DNA of 64,000 nt, from positions 11,243,062 to 11,307,061 of the forward strand of contig OY754972.1 in assembly GCA_963576475.1 (NCBI GenBank), read 5' to 3'. Under the pieces are notes generated by a model that was not told the origin of the DNA, did no database searches, and saw nothing but the letters and a program-made list of their open reading frames with translations. Below are positions 10,320-21,106 of the stretch, one piece after another. Origin of the DNA: Molanna angustata. Lineage: Eukaryota > Arthropoda > Insecta > Trichoptera > Molannidae. How positions within the stretch are numbered: the first letter of the stretch is position 1; every line of letters begins with the position of its first letter. A program made the position numbers and the translations under genes.

Positions 10320-11165
10320 ATGGCATCTAATAGTGTGGCGACCAGGAGTCGTCAACCGTCAGACGCTGAGGACAGGGGAAGGAGAATGAATAAACAAGAA
10401 ACAATTACAATAGCTGAATTGAAAGAATTACTGCTGACAACAATTTACAATCAAGATAAGAAATTTGAAGAAATAATAGACCAAAATAAAAAAATGCTGG
10501 ATTCTATCAACTGCATAACTAATCAATACGAAGACATCTGCATTAAGCTGAATGAAGCAGAGAAGAATAACAGCGAGTTAACAAAAAAGAACATGGAATA
10601 TGAAAAACGAATAGTTAAGCTCGAAGAATGTGTCAAATTGCAAGAGAGCCTAAATAAAAAGAACAATTATACCATAAATACTGAACATGAACAGCGTAAC
10701 AGATCCCACAATGTTGAAATTAAAGGGGTTAATCAGGCCAATAACGAAAAATTACCTGAGATAATACAATCCATCGCTAAAATTTTAGGCTCAGACCTTG
10801 ACCTGCGTGAGATTGATTACATCGTTCGTGTACGATCCAATTCTATCGCCACACCCAGGCCTATTATAGTCAAATTTATCCGACAAATGGCAAGGGACAA
10901 TTTCCTGGCACTGATAAGAACGAAGAGAAGAACAATCACCAACAAGGATATTGGCATCGCCGGGACCCCCCGAAACATTCTTATAAATGAACACCTGACA
11001 CTATACAATAAAGAGATACTTTATAAAGCCCGCTTATTCGCTAAAGACAAGAACATAAAGTATATTTGGGTGAGAAACGGTAAGGTTTTTCTGCGACGAA
11101 ACGATACATCTCCAAAAATCTTGATTTCTCGGGAGCAGGATTTGGAAAAATTGAACTTGTCATAG
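10320..11165 (+). CDS. LINE ORF1 protein (coiled coil plus FP/RRM-like nucleic-acid-binding region)
   Basis: Encodes 281 residues. The ATG at 10320 sits in a good context (ccaagATGg) and is the first in frame; the open frame extends 31 codons upstream without another ATG. Residues about 25-120 are rich in Glu, Lys, Asn and Leu with heptad-like spacing, consistent with a coiled coil for multimerisation. From about residue 122 ('NVEIKGV') to 265 the pattern resembles the baculovirus FP-type / LINE ORF1 domain: 'RVRSN', 'RPIIVKF', an Arg/Lys-rich 'RTKRR', 'INEHLT', and 'YIWVRNGKVFLR'. ORF1 proteins coat the LINE RNA and act as chaperones in the RNP. There is no CCHC zinc knuckle. Family assignment is by motif pattern and is fairly secure in this context. 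Confidence 0.85.
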   Translation: MASNSVATRSRQPSDAEDRGRRMNKQETITIAELKELLLTTIYNQDKKFEEIIDQNKKMLDSINCITNQYEDICIKLNEAEKNNSELTKKNMEYEKRIVKLEECVKLQESLNKKNNYTINTEHEQRNRSHNVEIKGVNQANNEKLPEIIQSIAKILGSDLDLREIDYIVRVRSNSIATPRPIIVKFIRQMARDNFLALIRTKRRTITNKDIGIAGTPRNILINEHLTLYNKEILYKARLFAKDKNIKYIWVRNGKVFLRRNDTSPKILISREQDLEKLNLS

Positions 11166-11457
11166 AGTTTCTGTTAATCAATTTTGTAATTTGTAGACAC
11201 TATCTAATTGTTAATAGTCATCATCTCATGTTTGTGCTCATTTTTCTGTCTCTCTTATATATTCCTTTCCCAACCTCGCGATCACTATACCTAATTCCAG
11301 CCCTTCTTATCCTATTTTCCTACCTAATGTACATCGACCAACTGTCTGTTATAATTAATCTCTATAATGTTGGTATCAAATTATTGATATTGACTTTTCT
11401 ATGTTGTTTACAGTTAACCCCAACTCCTATTTTACCTAAGGCCATAGACGTGTCTCT

Positions 11458-14355
11458 ATGTTTACCCGTCTTACTCGTACAAATGGTACTAGAAAACTAG
11501 ATATATACTACCAAAATGTAAGGGGGCTCCGAACTAAGACAAATGAGGTATACCAGAGTATACTTTGTGGAAATTGTGATGTGTACTGTCTGTCGGAAAC
11601 TTGGCTGAATAACAACTTTCTAAACTCTGAACTTTTTGATCAAAGATATGTGGTTTTTAGAAGAGACAGAGACTCGTCTGTCTCAACTATGGGTGGAGGA
11701 GTTTTGATAGCTGTTAAGTCGAACCTTAATCCAGTTCAGCAATTCTCATGGTCCTCTTCGTCGGAGGACTTATGGGTATCTATCCCATTAAGCCCTGCCA
11801 CAAAACTACACATATGCTGCTCATATATCGCGCCTGGCATTGATCATTCTGCATGTCTTAAAACACACTTGGATATGGTAGAAGAGATATCCTCCCTTTT
11901 CAATGACGATACAATATTGTTAATCGGTGACTATAACCTCCCCTATATCAGCTGGACGCTTGATGGCGACTCCTTGCCTACTGTCGATAACTATGTTAAA
12001 AATCCATCTAATACTCACTTCGTCAACTTTCTCTCGTTGACTGGCATGAGACAGTACTGTCTGGTACCTAATACTTCACTCAGAATATTAGATCTTGCTG
12101 TCTCAAATCATATATGTGAAGTTGTATCATCTCAATCACACCTGGTCACTCCTGATCCCCACCACAGAACGTTATCCATTACCTTGAATATGTGTATAAC
12201 AAGAAATAGTCTAATGAAAAATAACTCTAGAGATGTTATTCTCTTTGATAGGGCTGATTATACGAAAATAAAAGGTGATCTATCGGCTTATGATTGGGAA
12301 AATGAACTATCTGATCTGGCTCTTGATGAAGGTGTAGATAGATTTTATGAAATATTGTCTAAAGTCATACGTGATAACATACCTATCAAAAAAATAAGAT
12401 CGGGTCACTCTTTTCCTCACTGGTTCTCTGCTGGGTTAATAAATATTATTAAGGAAAAACATAAATATCACAAAAAATGGAAAAAATCTCTGAATCCCAT
12501 GGATTATTTATCCTTTTCATTATTAAGAAAACGACAAAAATTGATACAAGGTTATTGTTATGAAAAGTACGTGAAGGATATTGAAAATGATATTAAACAT
12601 GATCCAAAAACTCTATTTTCCTTTATAAAGACTAAGCGAAATTCAGCTGGTACACCTAAGACGATGTCACACAATAATACTACGCATACGGATCCTAAAT
12701 CTATATGCAATTTATTTAACGATTTCTTTACCTCAGTACATATTCGAGATGATAGCGCAATGACCAGAACTGAACATCATCTGAACGATTTTGCTTTCTC
12801 CTCTTCCATTTTTATTAATAATATTGAAATAGACACTGCACTCGTTACCAAATATGTTAAATCTATTGATGAAAATAAAGGCCCGGGTTCTGATAATATA
12901 CCAGGAAAATTTATAAAAAGATGCTCTCCAATGATTTCAATACCAATGTCTATAATATTTAATAAATCCATAAAGGAGGGCTGCTTCCCCGCATTATGGA
13001 AGAAAACAATAATTACCCCAATTCATAAAAGTGGTAACCCAAATGAAATAACAAATTACCGTCCTATATCAAAGCTTCCAATATTAAGTAAACTGTTGGA
13101 AAAAATAATTATTGACCAGATTCTACCTCTTCTAAATCCTCTAATCATTTCAAACCAACATGGGTTTCGGATTAAAAAATCTATAGAAACAAACTTGCTT
13201 GAGTTTACCCATAGTGTTACTAGAGCAATGCACGATAAATTACAGGTGGATACAATTTACAGTGACTTTTCTAAAGCATTCGACAAATTAAATCACAAAA
13301 TTTTACTACATAAGGTCTGGAACATCGGGATTAGAGGAGATCTCTTTAGGTGGTTTAATTCATATATAAGTAACAGGTCTCAGGCTGTGGCTTTGCACGG
13401 TCACAATTCTAACTATAAACCTATTTTTTCCGGAGTACCCCAGGGCTCTCATCTGGGGCCTCTGCTATTCTTAATTTACATTAACGATATAAAATCTTGT
13501 CTTAAACATTCCAACATACTGTTGTTCGCAGATGATGCTAAAATATTTAAAGAAATTAAAAGCCCGTCAGATTGTTTGGAGCTCCAAGATGATTTATATA
13601 GTTTACAACGTTATTGTGCGGAAAATCAATTGTTCTTAAATGTGGAAAAATGTAATTACATAACATACTCTCGAAACCGTAATAAAATATTATTTAAATA
13701 TAAAATCAATAATGAAGAACTGAACTATAAATCTGAAATCAGGGATTTAGGTATAATACTGGACGAAAAACTATCTTTCACTAATCATATTGAATACATA
13801 ACAACTAAAGCATATAAAACCCTCGGATTCATATTTCGAAACACGAAACCTTTTCATAACTCTGACACGCTGCGTATATTATTTAATTCATTTATTAGAA
13901 GCTTACTGGAATTTGGATCGGTTGTATGGAATCCAAACTATGAAATACATATTAACGCAATAGAAAATCTTCAAAAAAAATATATAAAGCAATTAAATTT
14001 TCGTAATAGACTACATTTCTCAAACTATTCTCAAGCTCTTAAACACCTCAACACAAAACAACTGGAGACACGCAGATCAATCCATGATATTTGTTTTCTA
14101 TATAAAATTATTAACGGTCTGATCGACAGCGCACCCCTTCTAAGCACACTCCGTTTTCACTGTCCACTTAGGAGAAATAGAAACCAGTCTCTCTTTTATA
14201 TAGAACCTTCTAAAACTAACTATATGCTAAATTCTTATATTAATAGAGCTTGTACTAGGTACAATAGAAATTGTTTGAGCGTTCCGGAGTTGGATTTGTT
14301 TGCTTCAAGTTTTTATTTATTCAAAAAAAAAATTGTGAATTTGTCGGATGTTTAA
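11458..14355 (+). CDS. LINE ORF2 protein: endonuclease plus reverse transcriptase
   Basis: Encodes 965 residues, intact. The N-terminal endonuclease/exonuclease/phosphatase domain (about 13-245) shows 'YYQNVRGLRTK' at 17-27, SETW at 46-49, GGGV at 79-82 and GDYN at 157-160. The terminal catalytic block reads 'PDPHHRTLSI' where many families have Ser-Asp-His. The reverse transcriptase (about 460-760) has 'GPGSDNIPGKF', 'TPIHKSG', 'NYRPISKLP', the first catalytic Asp in 'SDFSKAFDKLNHK' (602-614), 'GVPQGSHLGPLLFLIYINDI' and the FADD box at 690-693. The C-terminal part ('LGIILDEKLSF', 'WNPNYE') is typical of Jockey/CR1 proteins; no RNase H follows. It nicks target DNA and primes cDNA synthesis from the LINE RNA. 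The ATG at 11458 lies 292 bp after the ORF1 stop, so translation probably needs reinitiation or an internal entry. Confidence 0.95.
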   Translation: MFTRLTRTNGTRKLDIYYQNVRGLRTKTNEVYQSILCGNCDVYCLSETWLNNNFLNSELFDQRYVVFRRDRDSSVSTMGGGVLIAVKSNLNPVQQFSWSSSSEDLWVSIPLSPATKLHICCSYIAPGIDHSACLKTHLDMVEEISSLFNDDTILLIGDYNLPYISWTLDGDSLPTVDNYVKNPSNTHFVNFLSLTGMRQYCLVPNTSLRILDLAVSNHICEVVSSQSHLVTPDPHHRTLSITLNMCITRNSLMKNNSRDVILFDRADYTKIKGDLSAYDWENELSDLALDEGVDRFYEILSKVIRDNIPIKKIRSGHSFPHWFSAGLINIIKEKHKYHKKWKKSLNPMDYLSFSLLRKRQKLIQGYCYEKYVKDIENDIKHDPKTLFSFIKTKRNSAGTPKTMSHNNTTHTDPKSICNLFNDFFTSVHIRDDSAMTRTEHHLNDFAFSSSIFINNIEIDTALVTKYVKSIDENKGPGSDNIPGKFIKRCSPMISIPMSIIFNKSIKEGCFPALWKKTIITPIHKSGNPNEITNYRPISKLPILSKLLEKIIIDQILPLLNPLIISNQHGFRIKKSIETNLLEFTHSVTRAMHDKLQVDTIYSDFSKAFDKLNHKILLHKVWNIGIRGDLFRWFNSYISNRSQAVALHGHNSNYKPIFSGVPQGSHLGPLLFLIYINDIKSCLKHSNILLFADDAKIFKEIKSPSDCLELQDDLYSLQRYCAENQLFLNVEKCNYITYSRNRNKILFKYKINNEELNYKSEIRDLGIILDEKLSFTNHIEYITTKAYKTLGFIFRNTKPFHNSDTLRILFNSFIRSLLEFGSVVWNPNYEIHINAIENLQKKYIKQLNFRNRLHFSNYSQALKHLNTKQLETRRSIHDICFLYKIINGLIDSAPLLSTLRFHCPLRRNRNQSLFYIEPSKTNYMLNSYINRACTRYNRNCLSVPELDLFASSFYLFKKKIVNLSDV

Positions 14356-14663
14356 TCTGTGCTGTTTTATTGTGCACATCTTTAACTTTTTAATTGTGCC
14401 CCTTTAACATTAACTTTAACTTAATTTTAATTAACTATTCTTCATACATTGAGACACGTGAGGCAAATCATAATATGAGTCTCTAGTGGTCGATGCTTCC
14501 CCCCACTCCCCTTCCTACCTCTCTCCTTTCCCATCCTGTCTTCATAATTGTTAATAAATGTGTACGTACTTAATATATTTAGAATACTATAATTGGCAAC
14601 ATAAAAATTATCTCTGTATATCTGTATAAATCTTTATTGTAATGCTGTTGTATTCTATAAAAT

Positions 14664-14684
14664 AAAAAAAAAAAAAAAAAAAAA
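14664..14684 (+). other. Poly-A tail of the LINE
   Basis: Twenty-one consecutive A, preceded by 'tataaaat', at the end of the LINE 3' UTR and directly before minisatellite sequence. An uninterrupted tract fits a recent insertion. Confidence 0.9.
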
Positions 14685-14880
14685 TAAGATTTTTACACCA
14701 TAGGTACTAACTTTACTTCTGAACGTAATAGTGTTCAGTGTTCCATTTACAAATTCAAACAGAAAATTTAAATAAAAAATAAGATTTTTACACCATAGGT
14801 ACTAACTTTACTTCCGAACGTAATAGTGTTCAGTGTTCCATATTCAAATTCATACGGAAAATTTAAATAAAAAGTAAGAA
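14685..14880. repeat. 95-bp minisatellite, two-plus units, downstream of the LINE
   Basis: 'taagatttttacaccatagg' starts units at 14685 and 14780; a diverged third start is at 14875. Each unit contains 'gttcagtgttccat' and ends in 'aaaatttaaataaaaa', like the partial unit at 9703-9772. Confidence 0.9.
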
Positions 14881-14899
14881 TTTTACAAAACCCTGCTAG

Positions 14900-15155
14900 A
14901 TCGTATCGGATATACGAAAAAAAGTGCAAAATAGAATACATTGTTGGGTGGAGTAGATGGAGGATAAGATTCTGGGGAGAACACGTCGCTAGGATGGACG
15001 TTGACAGACTTGCATGCACTGCAGCTAATGAGATTCCATCTGGTATCATACGCCTGGAAGACCAACTAAGAAATGGAAGGAAATTTGGACTCCATAGCAT
15101 AGCATAGTTTCTGTATCACAGACCAATAGATCGACCAAAAGAAAAGAAGAAGAAA
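14900..15155 (+). pseudogene. RTE-like LINE C-terminal fragment
   Basis: The plus strand reads, in one frame, Lys-Ile-Glu-Tyr-Ile-Val-Gly-Trp-Ser-Arg-Trp, then 'FWGEHVARMDVDRLACTAAN' (about 14970-15029), followed by a degenerate Leu-Arg-Asn-Gly-Arg and a stop. This parallels the minus-strand fragment at 6565-6960. It ends in 'aaaagaagaagaaat' (15139-15155), an A/G-rich tail also seen after the copies at 26.0, 29.4 and 34.0 kb. It is heavily 5' truncated. Confidence 0.6.
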
Positions 15156-16679
15156 TATTGTTACGTATCTGATGGCATTGTAGGACAGTTTTAACAGTTA
15201 AGTGTGAAAAGCATTTTAAAAATTGCATAAAATAAGAAAAACACTACATTTTATGATTATTATAAAAATCGAGATTGTGTGACTTTACAGCAACCACAAG
15301 TTTAACACTCGGTGGAATATTGTTCAATTGTCTTTAGGTCTCAAAACATTGAATTATTGAATACTTTTTGTGGAATGTTCGAGATAAACTCTGTGTTGAA
15401 TATAAATATCCACGTCCGTACTTTCTTTACTTCCAATTCGTTGGATCACAGATCCTTATTGGATGCACTCCAATTTTTGTTCCCATTTCAGTATATATAC
15501 CACCACGTACACAGTAAGAATTGCGGAGAAGAGAAATATTTATGATCGCTGAAATATTTTTACATTTTGAATTGTACCCAAATAACAAGCTTTCTTGGAT
15601 GTTCATGCAAAGTTTTTTTTTTTTATTTAAGAATGTTCATAAATTTATAGAACATTATTCCTTTGAGGTAGTACTATATAATAAAAACATCGAAAAATTG
15701 CTAAACATGATAAATTAATGTCACTTGTTTATAACAGAAAACCTTAAAACACATATCCATCCAAAACGCTGTATCTCACCATCATTAAATCTCCTTGAAT
15801 ATACAAACATTCAAAATGAAGAGATTATTTTAATTGGTTTCCCAAGGTTCCCTGTAGTAATTGTGGAGCAAATTATAATTCAATAAAACAAAGCAAAAAA
15901 GAAGCACTTGAAACAGGACGGTTTCATAATATTATTAAATAGAAAATTGATCCCTTCATAATTGAGGGTACATTGTATGTAGATATAGAAGACAATAGAC
16001 AATGAAGACGCGGTCTACACATTCCCTTATGGGAATTGTGTTTTTAATTGAAACCTTTCCAAATCCTTTGAGAGCGCCCGAATTGGAAATAGATTTTCGG
16101 ACTCGAACAATGGGGCCAATTATAAACGCTCATGTGATATACCCACAAATCGAATAATCGATGGGAATATGGTATCATCAGCAATTGTGAGTATTACACT
16201 AATGGATGCCGCTGATCGTCCATATAAAACATCGTCCATATTTGGAAAATAACATCTTCTGTATTTCAATGACGATACAATTTCGGATTGGTAAAAGCAA
16301 GATTAATTTTATTGAAAGCGTTAATATCCGTCATCAAACGCTGTATATTCGCACCTAACGATAATGCCGGAAACCTAAAACACATTCAGTGTTATTTATT
16401 ATAAACATGGCTCAAATATTGGTTTGTGGTTGAACTACAATTTGATCCTTTTTCTTATTCATAAACATGGATCAAGAGTTGAACCGTGTTTCAACTCAAA
16501 TGTGAAATTGAACCGGCGAGGCGACGGAGGTAGTTTACCACTGGCTCAACTTGACAATCCACAATTTTGAAGTACATATGACCATAAGATATGAGAAAAA
16601 TATAAAGAGTAATATAATCCATTATAATTTTCAATTGACGTTGAATTCAAACAATAATATAACATATCTTTCTTCTTTC
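15156..16679. other. No feature supported
   Basis: Several 60-77 codon frames without motifs. No repeat copies recognised apart from A/T tracts. Confidence 0.35.
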
Positions 16680-16805
16680 TCTTTAGCGCTTTTGTCCCGT
16701 TTCTATCGGGGTACGCTTTGACCATGATCCTGGAATTGGCGAGCCTGGTTATAACATTGAAGCGACTGCCATCTGACCTTCGTAACCCTTAGAAAGGGGA
16801 ACCAG
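16680..16805 (-). mobile_element. LINE/SINE tail-like fragment
   Basis: 'ttttgtcccgtttctatcgg' followed by 'gactgccatctgacctt' and 'agaaaggggaacca' resembles a widespread insect repeat tail as I remember it. This rests on recall, not a search, and there is no second copy in the window. The strand is uncertain. Confidence 0.3.
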
Positions 16806-16989
16806 ACAAATTGGATCATGGCTAAAATATCGAATGTCAAAAAGTGCAATAGTTAGAGTTTGACCATGTAACGTGCATACTGTTCTGTGGTCATGTCAAC
16901 AAACTTAACAAAACTAAAATCGGTGCTGTCGTATGAAATAGAACTCAAAATCGAGATCAACTGAACTAGGGTTCAAATATTTTTATAAA

Positions 16990-17135
16990 TCTGGGGGGCA
17001 AGTCCCGTCAAGTGATGGAATCAAAACCCTCATGATAACCTATATCATGGATATAATTATGTGACGGAATTCTATCATATCGTAAGATTTTATAGAACTC
17101 CATAAGATAATTATATCAAGGTTTCAATTGAACGT
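16990..17135 (+). mobile_element. Family D palindromic MITE, one partial copy
   Basis: 'ggggggcaagtcccgtcaag', 'aaaaccctcatgataac', 'tatatcatggatataattat' and 'tagaactccataagataatt' all recur in the copies at 45672-45980. Only the left TIR is well preserved. Confidence 0.7.
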
Positions 17136-18918
17136 GAATAAAACTTTGAACCGGGTTCAATTGAACCGTGATTCAATCATGAATCGAGAAATTTTCATAC
17201 ATAACACTGTAACAGATGGATCGCAGATTTGCAAACTATACCGGGAAAACTACATACGAACGCCTAAACTATCATATAATTCATTTTGAATGTGGCAAAA
17301 AAGTATATATGGATAGTGTGAAAAGTATAATCTAATTCATTAAAGTTGTGGAAACTACAAAGACCAAAATAATCATAATGAAATAAAATTATGGAATCTA
17401 CAAAAGGATAGCGCCAAAGGTATCATTTAATTTTTTGAAATTGCTAACGAATTTTTCTGGGACACATCCAGTAATTTCTTGTGCTAAAAAATGTATGACT
17501 CGAAATTATCATACACAAAAAATGTTCAAACATCTTTTCGGCGAAAGAGAAGATTTGAAAATAAACACTTTATAAATATGACAAATGCCGACTTAAGCGT
17601 TGAGTGGAATATTAGAGATTCTCGCCTTTTAAGATGATTCTTTCACCCTTAGATATCGTCACTTTGTTCATTTTTTCGTCAGATTCACCATCGCTCCAAC
17701 ATGGAGAAGCCATTGTGTTTGTATTCATTGTAATAGAAGACTAGGTACACGTTGTATGATGATGATAATAATAATAATAATACGAAGAGCGCTTTATGCG
17801 ACGACGTTGTGTTCAGAAGATGAAAAGTGAGTTATCATATTACTTGGGGAAAAATCAAATACGACAAGAGACAACATGCGAAGCACCAACAATGCCTTCG
17901 ACGTAATAAGATTTATATTGTGTCGTCTTACGAGTATATTTTGGAACTTTCTAGGCGCACTATCTTAAAGAAGCAATACAGTCGAGAATAAAATCTTATT
18001 TATTTCGCAGAACATTTCGGTTGAAAACTAAGTAAACAATATTTTACGATACTTGTTCGTAACTCAAAACAGCCAGATTTGGTTATGTGAAATGTGGACT
18101 GATACAACCCTCGCAGAAATTTAAAAGCACGAAAAAGAGTCAGGAGAACTCTAAAACTATACAGATACTGAGCCAAAAAGTGCCACATTTATAGAACTTG
18201 TATTATTGTTTGAATTTAACGTAAATCAATAATTGTAATGGATTAAATGGTTCTTTTGTATGTTTTTCTCATATCTCGAAAACGGATAAAAATGAAGTTC
18301 AACTAAAGTGCAATATTTGATCCACGTTTGCAAATAACACGTTTGAATTTACTTGATAGTTGGTACATACAATATTTTTTTTTTGCAATAATATGTTTTA
18401 AACAAATATAATAAATAAGAATAACAACATAAGTTATTGTAACTTAATCAGCCCACCTTTGATTTCATGTTGCATTGTACTCACTGCTGGTAACAAAACA
18501 ATTAATTATTCCTGTCTAATGTGATTCTAAAAAAAAGCTCCTGGACATACAGAATATGTCCATGGACCTGATTTTTTCCAAATTATTATACGTGGTAAAG
18601 CATCGGTACAATGAAGAATTCTGAGAGACAATATTGAAATCAAGAAAAAATTGTATATGAATAAAAAAATATTCTTTTAGCAATCGAAATTGTATGTCAT
18701 CGTGTAACTCGAAAATGAAACTGCATAATACGACACTGAGAAATTGTTCACGTAACTATTTATTATCGAAACATTTACACGCCTAATCCAATGAATTATC
18801 CTTAACAGTGGCAATAATCTAATCAGCAGCCCCCGGTTTACGTGAGCTTGGATATATTATATGGGACGTTCATTATTCCAAAACGAGAGGCTCAAACTGT
18901 ACCCAACCTAATATAATA
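17136..18918. other. No feature supported; (ATA)n microsatellite near 17760
   Basis: A short 'gatgatgataataataat' run lies at 17759-17783. The 62-codon minus-strand frame at 18000-18188 has no recognisable motif. Confidence 0.35.
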
Positions 18919-18919
18919 A

Positions 18920-19205
18920 CATCGCCACAATTACTCTGTACGGGCCCCTTTGTTGGGCGCGAGATCGAAAACTACCCCGAATCCGTCTATTCATAGCGAG
19001 ACCGGTGCCATCTCGCAGATCCCTCTGGCGGCGTCGGACGCGTCGAGGAGGGGTTACCTGATTAAACATCACACGTGTGACCTGGACCACGTGGTCTGGC
19101 TAATCAAGGTAATTGGGATCTCAAAGGTTCTCCCGATGAAAAGGCAACGCACACACTCACACTCATGTATGTATGTCGATTGTATAATACGTTCCCGTTA
19201 AATTG
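18920..19205 (+). other. Isolated GC-rich block with an open frame and two palindromic E-boxes
   Basis: The block at about 18940-19100 is far richer in GC and CpG than its surroundings. One plus-strand frame is open from 18920 to 19201 (no ATG until late) and contains 'AASDASRRGYLIKHHTC'. A possible splice donor, CAAG|GTAATT, lies at 19104-19113. Two perfect 12-bp palindromes with CACGTG cores sit at 19069-19080 and 19085-19096, 15 bp centre to centre. It could be an exon, a regulatory element or an unrecognised transposon piece; I do not recognise the peptide. Confidence 0.35.
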
Positions 19206-19398
19206 ACACTCACTAGTGATGAGCGTGAAGAGTTTTAAAATTATACAAATTAAACCATAACCACAGCAAGGCCCAAAACTGTTGAAGCAGTTCTATAACC
19301 TAAATGAAAAAATAAGATTGATGCTTTCCGGGTTTTATTGTGTCAAAAATATTATGATGTTCAATTATATTACATTACTTTCAATTATATAGCATTAT

Positions 19399-19575
19399 TT
19401 TTCGGCCTTCGTGGCTCAGTTTGTTAGGTAGCTGATCCATAGGCCCCGGGTTCGATTCCCGGTGGAGACAGTTTTTTTATCCTAAGTCCAGAATATCCAG
19501 AATGTAGCAACATGTTATTGGGTGCGTGTTAAATTAATATTTGACATAGTAGCTGTTAGTTGCCCGAGAAGCAAT
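19399..19575 (+). mobile_element. SINE2 copy, tRNA-derived
   Basis: The tRNA-like head 'ggccttcgtggctcagtttg' ... 'gggttcgattcccggtgga' (19402-19467) is followed by a body with 'ccagaatgtagcaacatg', 'ttattgggtgcgtgttaaat' and 'gttgcccgagaagcaatata'. Minus-strand relatives are at 30790-30992, 34240-34442 and 47318-47527. The body is collapsed by deletion compared with 34240-34442. Confidence 0.85.
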
Positions 19576-21106
19576 ATAAAATACAATAAAATTAAGTAAG
19601 TGGGTAAAAAACTTCATTAAACTGTATTCCAAGTTAATATTGAGTTTGATACTATTAATTTTAACAGATTTAATACAATTATTTATAATGGAATTCCATT
19701 AAGAATTTTCAGTCGGAAAATTATAATCATTGACAGCAAAAGTATCGTCTAGGGCCTACAATACAAAAGTATCGTCTAGGGCCTACAATACAAAAATCAA
19801 ATTAATGAACATTAAGAAATTATGAAACCATTTATTTGGTAGTATTCCATTAAGAATTATATGATATAAAAATTGAAAAAAAATGTGTTTTTGATTGAAC
19901 AATTATCCTTATATCCTAATATAGACAAATTTGTTATCGGCGGTGGCGTATCAAATTAAAAATATTGTAGATTTTAAAAGAGTTTCAAATTTAAATTAAA
20001 GAAACATTAAATTAGTTTCACAATTTTTCAATAGATAGCATACCTATCTGTAGTTATTTTCATTAAAAATACTATTATTTAAGAAAATATTTGAATCGAA
20101 GATATTCCACCATCACAATAAAATGATAACAAGACCATTGTTGAAAAGATTGACGAAAGAGTGAACGTGGTCTAGAAGAGGTGATTGAAATGTGGAAATT
20201 TATTTAAAATTACATATTGTGACACCACGTGAGGCCGTGATAACTCGAAGTCAACAAAAAAGAATGTACACAATTGCAGACTGTGATAGAATTTCAAAAA
20301 CACAAAAATCTTTAAGATTCTTGGTCCGTCCAAGTAGATGTAAGATCCTTACATCTAGCCCAACACTATAATTGACACGAAGGTCGAAAATCGAAGTCAC
20401 AGTTACCTACATAAAGTAATAAATTTGTCCTCTAACACAATTGGTTGGGGTTCGAGTTCCGTAATGGATTTTCTGTAAATGATTAAGATATTTAGAGCGT
20501 TTCATCAGTCCCTAGTTGCTATGGTGTTTCCTGTATTTAATATCAGTAACATCACTAAACTCTTAATGAAACTCATCAATTTTAATATAACATAGATTAG
20601 ATAACATCAAAATTTAAATTAACCAATATTATATTAATTTATAAGTTCCAAATATATAGGTAGAAAATTACATATTTACAATGTAAATATTCATTAGTAT
20701 CAGGAAATAATATTTTAAAAGAAATTCTTGATTAATAATTGTAATAGAGATTATTGACACTGAAGATATTGATTCATCAATAAATTAAAAATAATTAAAT
20801 GATGTATGTAGGTATATTGTCAAGATGGATTTTAACAGACCGAAATCGGTTTGTCAGCATAAAAATTAATCAAAGTTATAATGTATATGTTGCTGAAATA
20901 TAGCAAAATCACGTACATTTTTTGAATTCCTGTTTCAATACTTTATAGCTATACACTCTGACGATGGATTTTGACGGACCAGGATCGGTTGGTGTCAGAA
21001 TTTGAAGAAATTATTATTATAATTATTACTTATAACGGTAATAATTAAACAATTATTGTATTCCGAACTAATTAAAATACAATAATTTTGATTTTCTGAT
21101 AACTTG
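19576..21106. other. Spacer with minor local duplications
   Basis: A 27-bp sequence ('agtatcgtctagggcctaca' plus 'atacaaa') is duplicated in tandem at 19739-19793. A diverged repeat, 'gatggatttt' ... 'atcggtt', is present at about 20823-20855 and 20962-20995. A 9-bp perfect inverted repeat (agatgtaag / cttacatct) is at 20336-20356. No gene seen. Confidence 0.4.

Larger units (their letters stand above)
9773..14684 (+). mobile_element. Full-length non-LTR retrotransposon (LINE), CR1/Jockey-superfamily type
   Basis: A 4.9-kb element: 5' UTR (9773-10319), ORF1 (10320-11165), a 292-bp spacer, ORF2 (11458-14355), a 3' UTR of about 300 bp and a run of 21 A at 14664-14684. Both flanks are units of the same 95-bp minisatellite. 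A candidate target duplication 'aaaaaataa' occurs at 9764-9772 and 14679-14687, though it overlaps the poly-A and so is weak evidence. Both ORFs are free of stops and frameshifts, so the copy is young and may still be mobile. It would move by target-primed reverse transcription in the nucleus. ORF1 with an FP/RRM-like region plus an apurinic-type endonuclease and no RNase H points to the CR1/L2/Jockey group; the exact clade is unresolved. Confidence 0.9.

Noticed and set aside
11228..11500. 90-codon hydrophobic frame between ORF1 and ORF2
   Set aside because: Starts in the spacer, overlaps the ORF2 start in another frame and has AT-biased hydrophobic content; likely chance.
18908..19090. Arg-rich minus-strand frame in the GC block
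   Set aside because: The Arg richness reflects CpG content; no start context or family match. The plus-strand frame is no better proven.
19399..19470. tRNA gene
   Set aside because: A and B box motifs are present, but the fold is imperfect and the same head is joined to a shared SINE body at several loci. The same applies to the SINE1 and SINE3 heads.
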